Source of the DNA: Burkholderiales bacterium
Lineage (GTDB): Bacteria > Pseudomonadota > Gammaproteobacteria > Burkholderiales > Burkholderiaceae_C
Direction: 5' to 3'
NCBI GenBank assembly: GCA_026932235.1
Contig: JAIXKR010000041.1
Coordinates: 19,722-83,721 of the forward strand
Length of the DNA: 64,000 nt
The notes below the pieces were generated by a model. That model saw only the letters and a list, made by a program, of their open reading frames with translations, did no database searches and was not told the DNA's origin. Position numbers and translations under genes: made by a program. Of the stretch, positions 38,289 to 54,753 are shown in pieces (the stretch's first letter is position 1; every line of letters starts with the position of its first letter).

Positions 38289-40079
38289 ATGCAGGAAAAG
38301 GAAATCCGTTCGCTGATCGAACAGGTCCGCGAGGGGGCGCTGCCGCGCCGACAGTTCATCGGCCGCATGGTCGCCGCGGGCCTGACGGCGCCGATGGCGG
38401 GCACGCTGCTCCTCAGCGCCGGCGTCGCGCAGGCGCAGTCGACCTTGCCCTACAAGCCGACCAAGCGCGGCGGCGGCGGCTTGCTGAAGGTCATCTACTG
38501 GCAGGGCGCGGTGCACCTGAACCCGCACTACGCCGGTGGCACGAAGGACCAGGACGCCAGTCGCATCTTCTACGAGCCGCTGGCGGGCTGGGACACCGAG
38601 GGCAACCTGATTCCCTGCCTCGCCGCCGACATCCCGACGCGCGCCAACGGCGGCCTCGCCGCCGACGGCCGCAGCGTCACCTGGAAGCTCAAGCAGGGCG
38701 TGAGCTGGCACGACGGCAAGCCGTTCACGGCCGACGACGTCGTCTTCACCGCCGCCTATGCCGGCGACCCCGCGGCGGCGATGGTGACGGTGGCAGCCTA
38801 CAAGGACATCAAGATCGTCAAGGTCGACGACTACACGGTGCGCGTCGAGTTTCCGCGGCCGACGCCGTTCTGGTCCGAGCCGCTCACCGGCATCGTCGGC
38901 TGCATCCTGCCCAAGCATGTGTTCGAGCCCTTCATGGGCGCCAAGTCGCGCGAGAACCCGGCCAACCTGAAGCCGGTGGGAACGGGGCCATACAAGCTCG
39001 TCGACTTCAAGCCCGGCGACATGCTGCGCGCCGAAGCGAACAAGAGCTACCACGTCGCCAACCAGCCCTACTTCGATGCGCTCGAGATCAAGGGCGGGGG
39101 CGACGCCACGAGCGCGGCGCGCGCGGTGCTGCAGACGGGCGAGTACGACATCGGCTGGAACCTCGCCGTGGAGGACGACATCCTCAAGCGCCTGGAAGCC
39201 TCCGGCAAGGGCAGGATGGCCTTCTACGAAGGCAGCGACATCGAGTTCGTGCTGCTCAACGTCACCGACCCGTGGAAGGAAGTCGACGGCGAGCGCGCCA
39301 GCGTCAAGAGCAAGCACCCAGCGTTCAGCGACAAGGCCGTGCGCGACGCGATGAGCCTGCTGATCGACCGCAAGGGCATCGCCGAGGTGATCTACGGCCG
39401 CGGCGCGATCACGACCTCGAATTTCCTCAACAACCCGCCGCGCTTTCGCAGTCCCAATACGAGCTACGAGTTCAACCCGGAGAAGGCCAACCAGATCCTT
39501 GACGCGGCAGGCTGGAAGAAGGGCGCCGACGGCATCCGCGCCAAGGGCGACGCCAAGCTCAAGTTCGTCTACCAGACTTCGGTGAGCAGCCCGCGGCAGA
39601 AATGCCAGGCGATCATCAAGGACGCCTGCGCCAAGGCCGGCATCGACCTCGAGCTCAAGAGCATCACCGCGGCGGTGTACTTCGGAGGCGACTACGCCAA
39701 CCCGGACACCTACCAGAAGTTCTGGGCCGACATGGAGATGTACACGACGACCATGACGCAGCCCGACCCGCAGTTCTTCATGGAGCAGTTCACCACTGCG
39801 CAGATCGCGCAGAAGGAGAACAAGTGGGCCAGCCGCAATCTCGCGCGCTGGAGCAACGCCGAGTACGACGCGACCTTCAAGTCCGCCCAGGTCGAGCTCG
39901 ACCCGGCCAAGCGCGCGGCGATGTTCATCAAGCTCAACGACCTCGTCGTCGGCGACAAGTACATCATCCCGCTCTTCGGCCGCCCACGCCCCTACGGCAT
40001 CGCCAAGAAGCTGCAGCCGGCACTCTCGGCCTGGGACAACATGACCTGGGCACTGGGCTATTGGTACAAGGACGCCTGA
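38289..40079 (+). CDS. Dipeptide/oligopeptide ABC transporter substrate-binding protein, copy 2
   Basis: A 596-residue paralogue of the preceding gene, aligning over its full length without obvious gaps. It also has a twin-arginine signal (PRRQFIGRM, then AQAQ near 50). Long blocks are the same, such as YKPTKRGGGG, GDYANPDTYQKFW and FIKLNDLV, while the ligand-facing middle differs more. The copies therefore probably bind different peptides or related ligands and share one membrane channel. It ends 67 bases before the first permease, with a stem-loop in that gap. Confidence 0.93.
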   Translation: MQEKEIRSLIEQVREGALPRRQFIGRMVAAGLTAPMAGTLLLSAGVAQAQSTLPYKPTKRGGGGLLKVIYWQGAVHLNPHYAGGTKDQDASRIFYEPLAGWDTEGNLIPCLAADIPTRANGGLAADGRSVTWKLKQGVSWHDGKPFTADDVVFTAAYAGDPAAAMVTVAAYKDIKIVKVDDYTVRVEFPRPTPFWSEPLTGIVGCILPKHVFEPFMGAKSRENPANLKPVGTGPYKLVDFKPGDMLRAEANKSYHVANQPYFDALEIKGGGDATSAARAVLQTGEYDIGWNLAVEDDILKRLEASGKGRMAFYEGSDIEFVLLNVTDPWKEVDGERASVKSKHPAFSDKAVRDAMSLLIDRKGIAEVIYGRGAITTSNFLNNPPRFRSPNTSYEFNPEKANQILDAAGWKKGADGIRAKGDAKLKFVYQTSVSSPRQKCQAIIKDACAKAGIDLELKSITAAVYFGGDYANPDTYQKFWADMEMYTTTMTQPDPQFFMEQFTTAQIAQKENKWASRNLARWSNAEYDATFKSAQVELDPAKRAAMFIKLNDLVVGDKYIIPLFGRPRPYGIAKKLQPALSAWDNMTWALGYWYKDA

Positions 40080-40093
40080 GCGCTTGTGATGAT

Positions 40094-40113
40094 GGGCCGC
40101 TGCAAGGCGGCCC
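40094..40113. other. Intergenic stem-loop between binding protein and permease genes
   Basis: The arms GGGCCGC and GCGGCCC (7 bp) enclose a six-base loop. It lies 14 bases after the stop of the second binding protein and about 33 bases before the permease GTG. A hairpin here often protects or ends the binding-protein part of the transcript, so that binding proteins outnumber the membrane subunits; the role here is inferred. Confidence 0.45.
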
Positions 40114-40146
40114 GCCCCGCTCCAGCGAAACCGGGAACCCGAACTC

Positions 40147-41106
40147 GTGCTCAACTACGTCCTGCGCCGGCTGCTGATCGCCATTCCGAGCCTGCTGGGC
40201 ATCAGCCTCGTGCTGTTCGTCGTGCTGGCCCTGGCGCCGGGCGATCCGTTCGAGGAACTGGCGACGAACCCGAACGTCCCGCCCGAGGTGCGCATGGCGC
40301 TGCGCGCGCAGTTCGGGCTCGACGACCCGGTCTGGGAGCGCTACGTGCGCTGGCTCACCAGCATGGTCAAGGGGGACTGGGGCTTCTCCTTCGTCAGCCG
40401 CATCAACGTCGACGAACTGATCGCCGAGCGCATCCCGGTGACGCTGGCGGTGATCGGCGCCTCGCAGATCCTGGCGCTGCTGGTGGCGCTGCCGATCGGC
40501 GTGCTCGCCGCGGTCAAGCCCTACAGCTGGTTCGACCGCATCGCCAGCACGCTGGCCTTCGTCGGCTTCTCGCTGCCGACCTTCTTCACCGGCATCCTCT
40601 TCATCCTGCTGTTCTCGATCCAGCTCGGCTGGCTGCCCTTCGTCTTCCGCGCCGACCTCTCCGAAACCGGCTGGGCCTGGTGGTGGGAGCAGATCAAGCA
40701 GAGCATCATGCCGGTGACGGTGCTGGGCCTCTTCCAGGCCGCGAGCTGGATGCGCTACGTGCGCAGCTCGGTCCTCGACGTCATCCGCCTGGACTACGTG
40801 ACGACGGCGCGCAGCAAGGGCCTGAAGGAGAGCGTCGTCATCAACAAGCACGTCGTGCGCAACGCGATGATCCCGGTGGTGACGCTGATCGCGCTGCAGT
40901 TGCCGCAGCTCTTCGGCGGCGCGATCGTCACCGAGCAGATCTTCCGCATCCCGGGCATCGGCTCGCTGCTGATCGACGCGATCCTGCGCAACGACACGCC
41001 GGTGGTGATGGCCATCACCTTCATCTTCAGCGCGCTCGTGATCATCTTCAACCTGCTTGCCGACGTGATCTATGGCTGGCTCGACCCCCGCATCAGCTAC
41101 CGCTGA
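40147..41106 (+). CDS. Peptide ABC transporter permease, DppB/OppB type
   Basis: A 319-residue inner-membrane subunit with about six helices. The first helix is at the very N-terminus (MLNYVLRRLLIAIPSLLGI), then a large periplasmic loop with FGLDDPVWERYVRWL, and a BPD_transp_1 domain with the coupling motif YVTTARSKGLKESVV. The start is GTG 40147. Its end overlaps the next permease gene by 35 bases, so translation is coupled. Confidence 0.94.
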   Translation: MLNYVLRRLLIAIPSLLGISLVLFVVLALAPGDPFEELATNPNVPPEVRMALRAQFGLDDPVWERYVRWLTSMVKGDWGFSFVSRINVDELIAERIPVTLAVIGASQILALLVALPIGVLAAVKPYSWFDRIASTLAFVGFSLPTFFTGILFILLFSIQLGWLPFVFRADLSETGWAWWWEQIKQSIMPVTVLGLFQAASWMRYVRSSVLDVIRLDYVTTARSKGLKESVVINKHVVRNAMIPVVTLIALQLPQLFGGAIVTEQIFRIPGIGSLLIDAILRNDTPVVMAITFIFSALVIIFNLLADVIYGWLDPRISYR

Positions 41107-42013
41107 AGCCGCGCCACAGCTCGGCAAGGCGATCGCCAGCGTCTCGCCCTGGACCGAGGCCTGGCGGCGCTTCAAGCGCCATCGGCTCGCGTACTGGAGC
41201 CTGTGGGTGCTGGCGCTGCTCGCGCTCGCGGTCTTCGTCGGCCCGTTCTTCTACAAGGTCGGCATCAACGACATCGACTTCAAGGCGCGCCTGGCGACGC
41301 CTTCGGCGACGCACCCGATGGGAACCGACGACCTCGGGCGCGACATGCTCGCCCGCATGCTCTACGGCGGGCGGATCTCGCTTGCGGTCGGCCTGGCGGC
41401 GATGCTCACCGCGATCACCGTCGGCATCGTCGTCGGCGCGATCGCCGGCATCTCGCGCGGCTGGGTCGACGCCGCGCTGATGTGGCTCACCGACCTCTTC
41501 CTGAGCCTGCCGCAGCTGCCGCTGCTGCTGCTGCTGATCTTCTTCTTCCGCGAGACGCTGAAGAACCTCTTCGGCCTCGAGGTCGGCATCTTCATCCTCA
41601 TCGTCGCGGTGATCGGCGGCTTCCGCTGGATGCCGGTGGCGCGCCTGGTGCGCGCACAGTTCTTCTCGCTGCGCGAGAAGGAGTTCGTCGAGGCTGCGCG
41701 CGCGCTCGGCGCGAGCGTGCCGCGCCAGGTCGTGCGCCACATCCTGCCCAACAGCCTGGGGCCGGTGATCGTCGCGGCCACCATCGACGTCGCCGCGGCC
41801 ATCATCGCCGAGAGCACGCTCTCCTTCCTCGGCCTGGGCTTCCCGCCCGACATCCCGACCTGGGGCCGCATCCTCTACGACGGTCGCGACTTCATGGACA
41901 TCGCCTGGCACTGGGCGATGTTCCCGGGCCTGGCGATCTTCATCACCGTGCTCACGATCAACTTCATCGGCGACGGGCTGCGCGACGCGCTCGATCCGCG
42001 ACGCGTGCTCTGA
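41072..42013 (+). CDS. Peptide ABC transporter permease, DppC/OppC type
   Basis: A 313-residue second membrane subunit. It has an N-terminal cytoplasmic tail, a first helix (YWSLWVLALLALAVFVGPFF), the OppC motif HPMGTDDLGRDMLARMLYGGR, and the EAA coupling loop FVEAARALGASVPRQVVRHI. The start ATG 41072 lies inside the preceding gene. The next gene starts 13 bases after its stop. Confidence 0.94.
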   Translation: MAGSTPASATAEAAPQLGKAIASVSPWTEAWRRFKRHRLAYWSLWVLALLALAVFVGPFFYKVGINDIDFKARLATPSATHPMGTDDLGRDMLARMLYGGRISLAVGLAAMLTAITVGIVVGAIAGISRGWVDAALMWLTDLFLSLPQLPLLLLLIFFFRETLKNLFGLEVGIFILIVAVIGGFRWMPVARLVRAQFFSLREKEFVEAARALGASVPRQVVRHILPNSLGPVIVAATIDVAAAIIAESTLSFLGLGFPPDIPTWGRILYDGRDFMDIAWHWAMFPGLAIFITVLTINFIGDGLRDALDPRRVL

Positions 42014-42026
42014 CGGGCCCCTGCGC

Positions 42027-44002
<1,976 letters not shown>

Positions 44003-44079
44003 CGCGCTGCCGCCTGCCTGCGGGCCCCTGATCTCGCGTGCGGCGGCCGGCGGCGCTGCACAGGGCCGCCGCGCCAGCC

Positions 44080-44085
44080 TATGAT
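44080..44085 (+). promoter_or_regulatory. Possible -10 box for the double-UspA gene
   Basis: TATGAT lies 55 bases before the ATG, in an otherwise GC-rich gap after the ABC operon. A convincing -35 is not visible, so this rests on the -10 alone. Confidence 0.3.
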
Positions 44086-44140
44086 GGCGGGCGTACGTTT
44101 CCCGACCGATCTTCCATAACCCAGAGACCAAGGCCGACCC

Positions 44141-44947
44141 ATGTACAAGCGAATCCTCGTCCCCGTCGATGGCTCCACCTTCGCCGAGCAGCTGCTCGCG
44201 CCGGCGGCGCAAGTGGCCCGCGCCACGCGCTCCGAACTGGCCGTCCTGCGCGTCGTCGACAACGCCGAAGACCACGGCGCCGCGGCCCGCTACGTCCAGG
44301 AGCTGGCGGCGCCGCATGGCGCGCAGGCCATCTGCCTGCCGACGCAGCTCGAAGGCGTGGCGGCGACGATCCGGGACGAGGCGCGGCGCGTGCCGGGCAC
44401 CCTGGTCTCGATGTGCTCGCATGGCCGCAGCGGCGCCATGCAGGCTCTCTTCGGCAGCGTCGCGCTCGAGGTGCTGCGTGCACTGGGCGAGCCGGTCGTC
44501 ATTTTCCGGCCGACCGCAGATGGCCCCCCGGCGCTCTCCAAGGTCAACCGCGTCGTGCTGCCGCTGGACGGCAGCCAGCTCTCGGAGTCGATCATGCCGC
44601 AGGCCGCGGAGCTGGCGAAATGGCTGGGCGGGCGCATCATCATCGTCTCGGTCATCGAGCCTTCGGTGAAGATCAGCCCCGACGTGCCGGCCAGCGACGT
44701 GCAGGAGTCGGGCTACGTCCGCGCCCGCGCGCGCGAACTGCACGAGCGTTACGGCGTCGAGACGAGCTGGGAGGTGCTGCACGGCCAGCCGAAGGAGGCC
44801 ATCCCGAGCTTCGTGCGCAGCCTGGGCGACGCCATGCTGGCGATGTGCACCCACGGTCACACCGGCCTGCGCGCCGTCATGGCCGGAAGCGTGACCGCGC
44901 ACTGTCTGCGCGAGTCGCAGGTGCCGGTGTTCGTGCGCGTGCCCTGA
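44141..44947 (+). CDS. Universal stress protein with two UspA domains
   Basis: A 268-residue protein with tandem UspA domains. The first starts YKRILVPVDGSTFAE and the second near residue 143 (NRVVLPLDGSQLSE). The second ends with the nucleotide-type motif THGHTGLRAVMAGSVT. It is cytoplasmic and probably stress-induced. A DUF1993 gene starts three bases after its stop, so the two are likely co-transcribed. Confidence 0.92.
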   Translation: MYKRILVPVDGSTFAEQLLAPAAQVARATRSELAVLRVVDNAEDHGAAARYVQELAAPHGAQAICLPTQLEGVAATIRDEARRVPGTLVSMCSHGRSGAMQALFGSVALEVLRALGEPVVIFRPTADGPPALSKVNRVVLPLDGSQLSESIMPQAAELAKWLGGRIIIVSVIEPSVKISPDVPASDVQESGYVRARARELHERYGVETSWEVLHGQPKEAIPSFVRSLGDAMLAMCTHGHTGLRAVMAGSVTAHCLRESQVPVFVRVP

Positions 44948-44950
44948 GCC

Positions 44951-45457
44951 ATGCAGATCTCGATGCATCAGGTCGCCGTGGTGCGCCTGGCCAAGCTGCT
45001 GGAGAACCTCTCCGGCCTTCTGGCGAAGGCGCAGGCGCATGTCGATGCCGGACACGTCGACATGGACGCCCTCATGAACGACCGGCTCATCGCCGACATG
45101 TACCCCTTTTCCAAGCAGGTGCAGATCGCCTGCGACAAGGCACGAAGCGTCACGGCGCGGCTGGCCGGCCTCGAAGTGCCGGGCTACGTCGACGACGAGA
45201 CGACGCTGGCACAGCTGCAGCAGCGCATTGCGCGCAGCGTCGAGTTCATGCGCAGCATCCCACCCGAGCGCATCGACGGCACCGAGGACAAGATCGTCGA
45301 GCTCCCGGTGACGGGCAAGCTCACGCGCTACAGCGGCATGCAGCTGCTGCTCGGCCATTCGCTGCCCAACGTGTACTTCCACGCCGTCACCGCCTACAAC
45401 CTCCTGCGCCGCAACGGGGTGCCGGTGGGCAAGCGCGACTTCCTCGGCGACCCCTGA
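44951..45457 (+). CDS. DUF1993 family protein
   Basis: A 168-residue soluble protein of the DUF1993 family, a DinB-like helical bundle of unknown function. Typical stretches are MYPFSKQVQIACDKA, RLAGLEVP and GHSLPNVYFHAVTAYNLLR. The conserved histidines near residues 137-144 could bind a metal, as in DinB folds; that is inference. It follows the double-UspA gene by three bases. Confidence 0.85.
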   Translation: MQISMHQVAVVRLAKLLENLSGLLAKAQAHVDAGHVDMDALMNDRLIADMYPFSKQVQIACDKARSVTARLAGLEVPGYVDDETTLAQLQQRIARSVEFMRSIPPERIDGTEDKIVELPVTGKLTRYSGMQLLLGHSLPNVYFHAVTAYNLLRRNGVPVGKRDFLGDP

Positions 45458-45654
45458 CGGCCTCGCCCGTCGTCTCCGAGGGCGGCTGCGCCGGCCCGGG
45501 CGCAGGGATCGATCGCGTGCAATAGTGCGTAGCACGGCGGAGAGTGCCGGTGGCATCATCGCGTGCATGCGACGGGGCATCATGGACGCGGAAGTGTCTG
45601 ATCACCGTCGCGCGTCCGGACCCTCGAACCGCTGCCTGCCAACTCCCACGCGCC

Positions 45655-46101
45655 ATGCACCCACACTGCAAACCTCCCGTGCGCGCGGCGGCACGCCGCA
45701 AGGCGGGTCCGGCACGTCTGGCGGAATTGCCCCCCTGTCCACCTGCTGCTTGTCGGCCGGGCGATGCCGCCGAGGCGCTTGGCGGCGGCACCCGCGACGT
45801 CGACGAATTCCAGCTCCCGCTGCCGGGTCTCTACGCCGATCTCGAGCTCGGAGCCGCTTCGCTGCGCCCGCCGCGCGAGTTCCTGGAGGCATCGACTCTG
45901 GTGCAGTTGCAGGTGCTCGCGGGCTGGCGGCGTGACCTGGACCGCTGCCGCGACGCCGCCTTGCAGAACCTGGCCGCCGAGATGAGTCCGCAAGGCGACA
46001 CCGCCAGCCGCGCCGAGCGCCTCACGACGCTGCGGCGCACCTGTGCCGCCCTGCACATCGAAGTCCCGAAGGACTTCGAGATGCGCGCGGCGGCGCCCTG
46101 A
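45655..46101 (+). CDS. Hypothetical protein upstream of the hybrid kinase
   Basis: A 148-residue protein I do not recognise. Residues 1-45 are basic and rich in Pro, Cys and Ala. The rest is a coherent helical domain (DEFQLPLPGLYADLELGAAS, LEASTLVQLQVLAGWRRDLD). The start ATG 45655 is chosen because the sequence before it looks unlike protein; the open frame runs up to 45544. It ends 40 bases before the hybrid kinase start and may share its transcript. The gap from 45458 to 45654 holds nothing else I can name. Confidence 0.5.
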   Translation: MHPHCKPPVRAAARRKAGPARLAELPPCPPAACRPGDAAEALGGGTRDVDEFQLPLPGLYADLELGAASLRPPREFLEASTLVQLQVLAGWRRDLDRCRDAALQNLAAEMSPQGDTASRAERLTTLRRTCAALHIEVPKDFEMRAAAP

Positions 46102-46141
46102 GCGCGAGCCGCCGCCAACGCTCTCCGCGCGTGCGCTGCCC

Positions 46142-47989
46142 ATGAGCCAGTCGGCGATGTCACTCCCCGGGCCTGCACCCGCATGCGCCGACACCCCGTC
46201 TCCCGAGCCGCCGCGAGGCGAGGACGAGCTCCGCACCGCCCTCGCCTCGCAGCAGCTCGAGATGGTGCTCGGCCACACGCGGCTGGGAACCCTGATGGCG
46301 ACAGCCTTCGCCATCCTGCTGGCGCTCTCACTGCGCGGCGACGCGCTGCAGACCTGGATCATCGACGTCTGGCTGGCCGCCAAGATCCTCGTCGCTGCGG
46401 TGCGCGTCGGACTGAGCCTGCGCTACGCCCGCGCCGGGCGCCCAAGCGGCGTGCGCTGGCGGAACGCCACCGACCGCTGGCTGCTGATCGACGGCGCCGT
46501 ATGGGGTGCGGCCGGACTGCTGCTGATGTCGTCACCGATCCCGCTGGCCTCGCTCGTCGCCGCGGTCCTCGTCTGCGTCTGCTGCGTGGCGACCTTCGGC
46601 CTGCAGCACAGCCGGCGCGCGACCGCGTCCTACGTCGTGCCGATCCTGCTGATGACGACGCTCGGCCTGTACCTGCGCGACGACGAGTTCGGCTTCTTCA
46701 GCGGCACCGGCCTGCTGATGTTGCTGGCGCTCCTGCTGCTCACGGCCCGGGAATCCCAGCGCCGGCTCGCCGAGGGCCTGGAGCTGCGGCTGCGCGCGCA
46801 GGCCTTGACGGCGGAGAAGGAGGAGGCGCTGAAGCTGGCGATGCGCGAAAGCACGGCCAAGACCCAGTTCATGGGAAGCATCAGCCATGAACTGCGCACG
46901 CCGCTGCACGGCATCCTGGGCGTGGCGCGGCTGCTGCACCTGGAAGCATCCGACCCGGCGCTGGTGCGTCGGGTCGAGCTGATCGAATCCTCGGGCATGC
47001 ACTTGCTCGGGCTCATCAACGACTTGCTCGAAATCGCGCGCCTGGATTCGGGGCGCTTCACGGTCCGCCGCGAACGCTTCGACCTCGCCGACCTGTTGAA
47101 CACGATCGCGGAGGTCTACGCGGTGCGCGCCGGCGAAAGCGGCCTGGGCTTGAATCTGGCGCTGCATTTGCCCGCACCCTGCTGGGTCGAGGGCGATCCG
47201 GCGCGCATGCGCCAGGTGCTGCACAACCTGCTGGGCAACTCGGTGAAGTTCACACGGCGCGGAACGATCACGCTGAGTGCCGAGCGCGATCCCGTGAGCG
47301 CGCTCACGCGCATCGAGATCGTCGACACCGGCCCGGGCATCCCCGCGGAGGAGTTGAAGACCGTGTTCGACGCCTTCCGCCAGGGCAGCACCCGCACCGC
47401 CCGTCCGCGCGAGGGCACGGGACTGGGACTATTCGTGGCGCGCGACATCGCCCGCGCCATGGGTGGCGACCTCGTGCTGCAGAGTGACCTCGGCGTCGGC
47501 ACGACGTCGATCTTCACGGCGCATCTTCCCGACGCGACGACGACGCCGGGCGATGCCGCGATCCGGCATGAGCGGCCGGCCAGTGCCGATCTGCGCGTGC
47601 TCGTGGCCGAGGACGACGACGTGAACGCGCTCATCGCACTCGCCTTCCTCGACCACCAGGGGGTTCAGGCCGAACGCGTTCGCGACGGTGCGCAGGCCGT
47701 GCGCCATGCCCTGCGCGACGTCAATCGTCCGGACCTCGTCCTCATGGACTTCCGCATGCCCGGCATGGACGGCCTGGCCGCCACGCGCGAGATCCGGGCG
47801 CAGGAGCAGGCTCTGGGCCTGGCGCGCGTCCCCATCATCGCGCTCACCGCCAACGGTTGCGAGCAGACGCGCGCCGATTGCCGGGCCGCGGGCATGGACG
47901 GTTTCCTCGCCAAGCCGTACTCGAAGGAAGATCTGGCGCGGCTCCTGCGCAGCCTCGAGCCCCTGGCCGAGCCGCTGACGACTTCCTAG
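46142..47989 (+). CDS. Membrane hybrid histidine kinase with receiver domain
   Basis: A 615-residue sensor. About six hydrophobic segments at residues 45-215 form a membrane sensor with no obvious periplasmic domain. A HisKA domain with H249 (ISHELRTPLHG) follows, then the ATPase with the N box (LHNLLGNSVKFT), G1 (VDTGPGIP) and G2 (GTGLGLF), and a C-terminal receiver with acidic residues EDDD and the phosphoacceptor D536 (LMDFRMPGMDG). No HPt domain or output regulator is adjacent, so the final partner is elsewhere. It converges on the FeeM-like acyltransferase gene, and their stops overlap. Confidence 0.93.
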   Translation: MSQSAMSLPGPAPACADTPSPEPPRGEDELRTALASQQLEMVLGHTRLGTLMATAFAILLALSLRGDALQTWIIDVWLAAKILVAAVRVGLSLRYARAGRPSGVRWRNATDRWLLIDGAVWGAAGLLLMSSPIPLASLVAAVLVCVCCVATFGLQHSRRATASYVVPILLMTTLGLYLRDDEFGFFSGTGLLMLLALLLLTARESQRRLAEGLELRLRAQALTAEKEEALKLAMRESTAKTQFMGSISHELRTPLHGILGVARLLHLEASDPALVRRVELIESSGMHLLGLINDLLEIARLDSGRFTVRRERFDLADLLNTIAEVYAVRAGESGLGLNLALHLPAPCWVEGDPARMRQVLHNLLGNSVKFTRRGTITLSAERDPVSALTRIEIVDTGPGIPAEELKTVFDAFRQGSTRTARPREGTGLGLFVARDIARAMGGDLVLQSDLGVGTTSIFTAHLPDATTTPGDAAIRHERPASADLRVLVAEDDDVNALIALAFLDHQGVQAERVRDGAQAVRHALRDVNRPDLVLMDFRMPGMDGLAATREIRAQEQALGLARVPIIALTANGCEQTRADCRAAGMDGFLAKPYSKEDLARLLRSLEPLAEPLTTS

Positions 47990-48855
47990 GCGGGGCCGAC
48001 CAGCCCCCACGGCGCGCCCGCACCGGAAGCGGGCAGGAGCGCCGCTTCGCGTGCCTCGCGCAGCGCGACCTCGACATCCAGACCCTCATGGCTGCGCGAT
48101 GTCGTGAAGGCATCGCCTTCGATTGCTTGCATGGTCCGAGCCGGAAGGCGCGGGCCGACTTGCAGGTCCGCGTGCCGGGTGTGAACCATGAAGACGTACA
48201 GGGGATGGTTCTGCAACGCCCAGGCGCGCTCTGCGCCGGCGACGTCGAAGCACAGGATGCGGTGCAACAGCCCACCCGTATGCGCCAGCGGACGCAAGGC
48301 TTCGTCGGCGAAGACGTCGACGAAGCCCAGGCGGCGATAGTTCCGGATCAGCGCGTCCTTGCGCGCACCGATGACCATCGTGCGCACGCGCTGTGCCAGG
48401 CAGAAGAGCCAGCTCGCCTTCATCAGGCACAGCTTGACGAGCGGATCGGCGCCCACACGCACCGCCAGGCGCGTCACCTCGGCACGGCAAGACGCCGCCA
48501 GCCGCGCCGGCAGCGCGACACTGCGTTCCAGCACCAGCGGCCCATGGACGCTGGTCTGGATGCGCATGGTGCCGACGGCGGCGCCACTGGCCTTGTCGCG
48601 GCAGAGGAACACGGTCGTCGCGGGGTGCAGGTCGATCTCGTCGGGTTCGGCCAGTGCAGCGCCCAGTTCGGGCAGATGATGGCCATAGGCCTGCGCGCGC
48701 ACGGCGCAGGCCTCGAGCAATTCCTGCCGCCGCGCGACCGGAAACAAGGAGAAGCCGAGCGCATCCGCGCTCCTGGGCCCGGTCGTACCCTGCCGGCTTC
48801 TTCCGCTGCGCGCGATCGTCTCGCCGCTCGTGCTGCTCAAGTCGTTCGTCTCCAC
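47986..48855 (-). CDS. Putative FeeM/GNAT-type N-acyl amino acid synthase-like protein
   Basis: A 289-residue protein that looks like an acyltransferase of the FeeM/autoinducer-synthase-like GNAT group. There is an RRQELLEACAVRAQAYGHHLPE start, a strand pattern VFLCRDKASGAAVGTMRIQTS, VTRLAVRVGADPLVKLCLMKA, and ALIRNYRRLGFVDVF, the usual GNAT acyl-CoA-binding end. Members make N-acyl amino acids or similar lipids using acyl-ACP. The GTG 48855 start follows GGGAGGGG; the frame upstream is Pro/Arg-rich without homology. It is convergent with the sensor kinase. The assignment is from pattern only, and other GNAT functions are possible. Confidence 0.5.
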   Translation of the reverse strand: METNDLSSTSGETIARSGRSRQGTTGPRSADALGFSLFPVARRQELLEACAVRAQAYGHHLPELGAALAEPDEIDLHPATTVFLCRDKASGAAVGTMRIQTSVHGPLVLERSVALPARLAASCRAEVTRLAVRVGADPLVKLCLMKASWLFCLAQRVRTMVIGARKDALIRNYRRLGFVDVFADEALRPLAHTGGLLHRILCFDVAGAERAWALQNHPLYVFMVHTRHADLQVGPRLPARTMQAIEGDAFTTSRSHEGLDVEVALREAREAALLPASGAGAPWGLVGPA

Positions 48856-49106
48856 CCCGAGCCCCTCCCATGGGCGCGTCGCCCCTGGCCAGCCGCTGTT
48901 GCCGCCGCGCAACGCCGTTGCGCCGGAACCCGCGCCGCGCGCCGGCCCCCACAACCGGATGCCACTGCCCTTCGGCGGAACAGCATGCTCCGGTCGCTGC
49001 AGGGCAACCTTGATTTGACGCAGTCTTGTCGGGGCTGCCGCGATGGCCATCCCTTCGCCGCCCCCGGGGTGCGAGGCGGTGGCCGTTCGGCGCGTGGCTT
49101 CGTGAG

Positions 49107-52803
<3,697 letters not shown>

Positions 52804-52825
52804 GAACCGAGAACCGAGAACTGTC

Positions 52826-54425
<1,600 letters not shown>

Positions 54426-54458
54426 TCGCCGCCGACCGCCTCTGCGCGGCAACCGATC

Positions 54459-54734
54459 ATGGGCATGCGTGTCGTCAACCTCGTGCTCGCGGCACTGGTG
54501 CTGCTGGTGCAGGCCGACCTCTGGCTGGGCCGCTCCAGCCAGCCGCGTGTCTGGATGCTGCGCGCCGAGCTCGAGCAGCAGGACCGCGCCAACGAGGCCG
54601 CGCGCGTGCGCAACGAGCAGTTGCAGGCCGAAGTCGGCGACCTGCGCGCCGGCCTCGAGATGGTCGAGGAGAAGGCGCGCGGGCTGGGCATGATCCGGCC
54701 CGACGAGATCCTGGTGCTGTACGAGAAGCGCTAG
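54459..54734 (+). CDS. ftsB: Cell division protein FtsB
   Basis: A 91-residue bitopic membrane protein of the divisome (FtsQLB). One helix lies near residues 5-20 (VNLVLAALVLLVQADLWLG), then a coiled coil (about 30-70) and the GMIRPDEILVLY ending. It follows eno by 33 bases, the standard location. Confidence 0.93.
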   Translation: MGMRVVNLVLAALVLLVQADLWLGRSSQPRVWMLRAELEQQDRANEAARVRNEQLQAEVGDLRAGLEMVEEKARGLGMIRPDEILVLYEKR

Positions 54735-54753
54735 CCCGACCCTTGCGCGCGCC

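Noticed and set aside
36446-40079. Duplicated DNA as a mobile element or composite transposon
   Set aside because: The similarity is explained by two paralogous genes; no transposase, terminal repeats or target duplications are visible.
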